This document shows, in pieces, positions 62,727-64,000 of a DNA stretch of 64,000 bases; within the stretch, counting starts at the first letter, position 1, and each line of letters opens with the position of its first letter. The DNA lies in NCBI RefSeq assembly GCF_029846175.1, contig NZ_JARWAC010000013.1, positions 1 through 64,000 of the forward strand, given 5' to 3'. A model generated the notes under the pieces. That model was not told the origin of the DNA. It searched no databases and saw only the letters and a program-made list of their open reading frames with translations. Both the position numbers and the translations under genes were made by a program. The DNA comes from Sphaerisporangium sp. TRM90804 (GTDB lineage Bacteria; Actinomycetota; Actinomycetes; Streptosporangiales; Streptosporangiaceae).

Positions 62727-64000
62727 ATGGGCAAGCTTCGCCCCCGGATGGTCACCCCGCTGCTCGCCGCCGTACTGGCCGTGAGCGTCTCCGCCTGTGG
62801 CGGCGGCGGCGGCGGTACGGACGCGGGCGCCTCTCCGGGCGCCTCCCAGCCGGCCGAGAAGATCAAGCTGACCGTCGCGCTGTTCAGCGACTTCCACTTC
62901 GCGCCGCTGTACGAGGAGTTCAAGAAGACACACCCGAACGTCGAGATCGTCGAGCGGCGTTCGCAGTTCAACGACCACCACAAGAACCTCACCACGAAGC
63001 TGGCCACCGGCGCGGGCGCCGCGGACGTCGAGGCGGTGGAGGCCGGCTACATCGCCACCTTCACCCCGCTCGTCGACAAGTTCCACAACCTGGGCGACTA
63101 CGGCATGGCCAAGCGCCAGGCGGACTACCTCGACTGGAAGTGGAAGCAGGGCCTGTCGCCCGACGGCTCCAAGGTGCTCGGCCTCGGCACCGACATCGGC
63201 GGCCTCGCCATGTGCTACCGCACCGACCTGTTCAAGAAGGCCGGCCTGCCGACCGACCGCGAAGAGGTCTCGGCGCTCTGGCCCACGTGGGAGGCCTACC
63301 TGGAGGCGGGCAAGAAGTTCACCGCCGCCAAGGTCTCGGGCGCCAAGTGGTTCGACGGCCCCGGCGAGAACTTCCGCGCGATGGTCGACCAGGCGCCCGT
63401 CGGCTTCTACGACACCAGCAACACCCTGGTCGCGGGCACCAACCCCGACGTCAAGAAGGCATGGGACCTGTCGGTCCAGAGCATCCAGGCCGACCAGTCG
63501 GCCAAGCTGGCCGCCTTCAGCCCGCCGTGGAACACCGGCCTCACCAAGGGCTCCTTCGCCACCATCATCTGCCCCTCGTGGAAGACCGGCAGCATCAAGG
63601 ACGCCGCCCCCACCACGTCCGGCAAGTGGGACGTCGCGGCCGTGCCCGGCGGCGGCGGCGGCAACCAGGGCGGCACCCACCTGATGGCTCCCAAGCAGGG
63701 CAAGCACCCCAAGGAGGCCGCGGAGCTCATCGACCTGCTGACCAACAAGGACTCGCAGCTCAAGCTGTTCTCCGAGGCCGGCGCGCTGCCGTCGATCCCC
63801 GCCCTCTACGACGACCCGACCATCACCGGGTTCACCAACCCCTTCTTCAGCGACGCGCCCACCGGCAAGATCTTCACCGACGCCGCGAAGGCTCTCAAGC
63901 CGCAGCACGTGGGGCCCAAGGCCGGTGACGTCCTGACCGCCTTCGGCAACGGCCTCCAGCGGGTGGAGCAGGGCAAGCAGTCGCCCGACGAGGCGTGGAC
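62727..64000 (+). CDS. Sugar ABC transporter substrate-binding lipoprotein (partial)
   Basis: An open frame from ATG 62727 that runs past the right edge (at least 424 codons). Signal MVTPLLAAVLAVSVSAC with lipobox VSAC near residue 24, a Gly run, then a family-1 solute-binding fold: KLTVALFSDFHFAPLYEEFKK, a hinge near DIGGLAMCYRTDLFKKAGL, and ADQSAKLAAFSPPW. This family delivers oligosaccharides to an MsmX/UgpC-type importer; permease genes should follow beyond the window. The LacI-type operators upstream tie it to sugar control and plausibly to the glycosidase cluster 14 kb away. Confidence 0.9.
   Translation, partial: MGKLRPRMVTPLLAAVLAVSVSACGGGGGGTDAGASPGASQPAEKIKLTVALFSDFHFAPLYEEFKKTHPNVEIVERRSQFNDHHKNLTTKLATGAGAADVEAVEAGYIATFTPLVDKFHNLGDYGMAKRQADYLDWKWKQGLSPDGSKVLGLGTDIGGLAMCYRTDLFKKAGLPTDREEVSALWPTWEAYLEAGKKFTAAKVSGAKWFDGPGENFRAMVDQAPVGFYDTSNTLVAGTNPDVKKAWDLSVQSIQADQSAKLAAFSPPWNTGLTKGSFATIICPSWKTGSIKDAAPTTSGKWDVAAVPGGGGGNQGGTHLMAPKQGKHPKEAAELIDLLTNKDSQLKLFSEAGALPSIPALYDDPTITGFTNPFFSDAPTGKIFTDAAKALKPQHVGPKAGDVLTAFGNGLQRVEQGKQSPDEAW

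Overview
This window looks like the chromosome of a high-GC filamentous actinomycete. GC is above 70% throughout, GTG starts are common, several genes look leaderless, and there are AfsR/SARP, LAL-LuxR and ECF sigma regulators, multiple P450s, Spo0M and large secreted modular glycosidases. The gene content (actinobacterial GlgC/GlgM, DUF1996 secreted proteins, LamG proteins) fits the Streptosporangiales (Nonomuraea, Streptosporangium or Actinomadura type). That placement is inference from gene content, not from a marker gene. No rRNA, tRNA, phage, IS element or CRISPR was seen.

Layout. 0.3-4.0 kb: class Ia ribonucleotide reductase nrdAB behind two phased NrdR boxes and a cobalamin riboswitch. 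4.2-7.1 kb: an MscS channel and a pentapeptide-like membrane protein. 7.2-9.7 kb: divergent glgC/glgM for glycogen or maltose-1-phosphate synthesis. 9.8-11.9 kb: a PgeF-like laccase-domain enzyme convergent with an acyltransferase-3 membrane protein. 12-14 kb: a NarL-type two-component pair. 14.2-16.4 kb: a membrane cytochrome-like protein coupled to a NuoF-ferredoxin fusion. 16.5-18.7 kb: an ECF sigma/anti-sigma pair divergent from a DUF4142 protein. 18.8-25.4 kb: a GMC oxidoreductase, an alpha/beta hydrolase and a LAL regulator on one strand. 25.6-27.9 kb: TetR divergent from a P450-ferredoxin pair. 27.9-31.4 kb: two paralogous lipoproteins, a large DUF1996 protein and an Asp-rich secreted peptide. 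31.6-33.6 kb: a SoxR/MerR-type promoter driving an ABC exporter. 33.7-35.6 kb: tandem repeats and an FeS photolyase. 35.6-41.2 kb: STAS protein, sulfotransferase, Spo0M, flavin monooxygenase and a second P450.

The most striking region is 41.4-52.0 kb. A LacI-family regulator sits among a secreted DUF1996 protein, a secreted CBM32 plus beta-helix protein (GH55-like), an intracellular GH3 beta-glucosidase and a 1006-residue secreted enzyme with order CBM32, GH16-like, clan-A glycosidase, CBM32. All five transcription starts, including lacI's own, carry the same 14-bp palindrome GGAGAGCGCTCTCC. Four of them share one layout: TTGACA, 17-18 bp, a -10, then the palindrome. Related sites recur before a sugar-ABC binding lipoprotein that runs off the right end. 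Read together, this is a complete polysaccharide (most likely beta-1,3-glucan or fungal wall) regulon that places DUF1996, a domain without known function, inside it.

52.1-62.4 kb holds a secreted two-LamG protein, a small secreted peptide, an AfsR-like SARP regulator, a secreted 5'-nucleotidase and an amine-oxidase-type flavoprotein.
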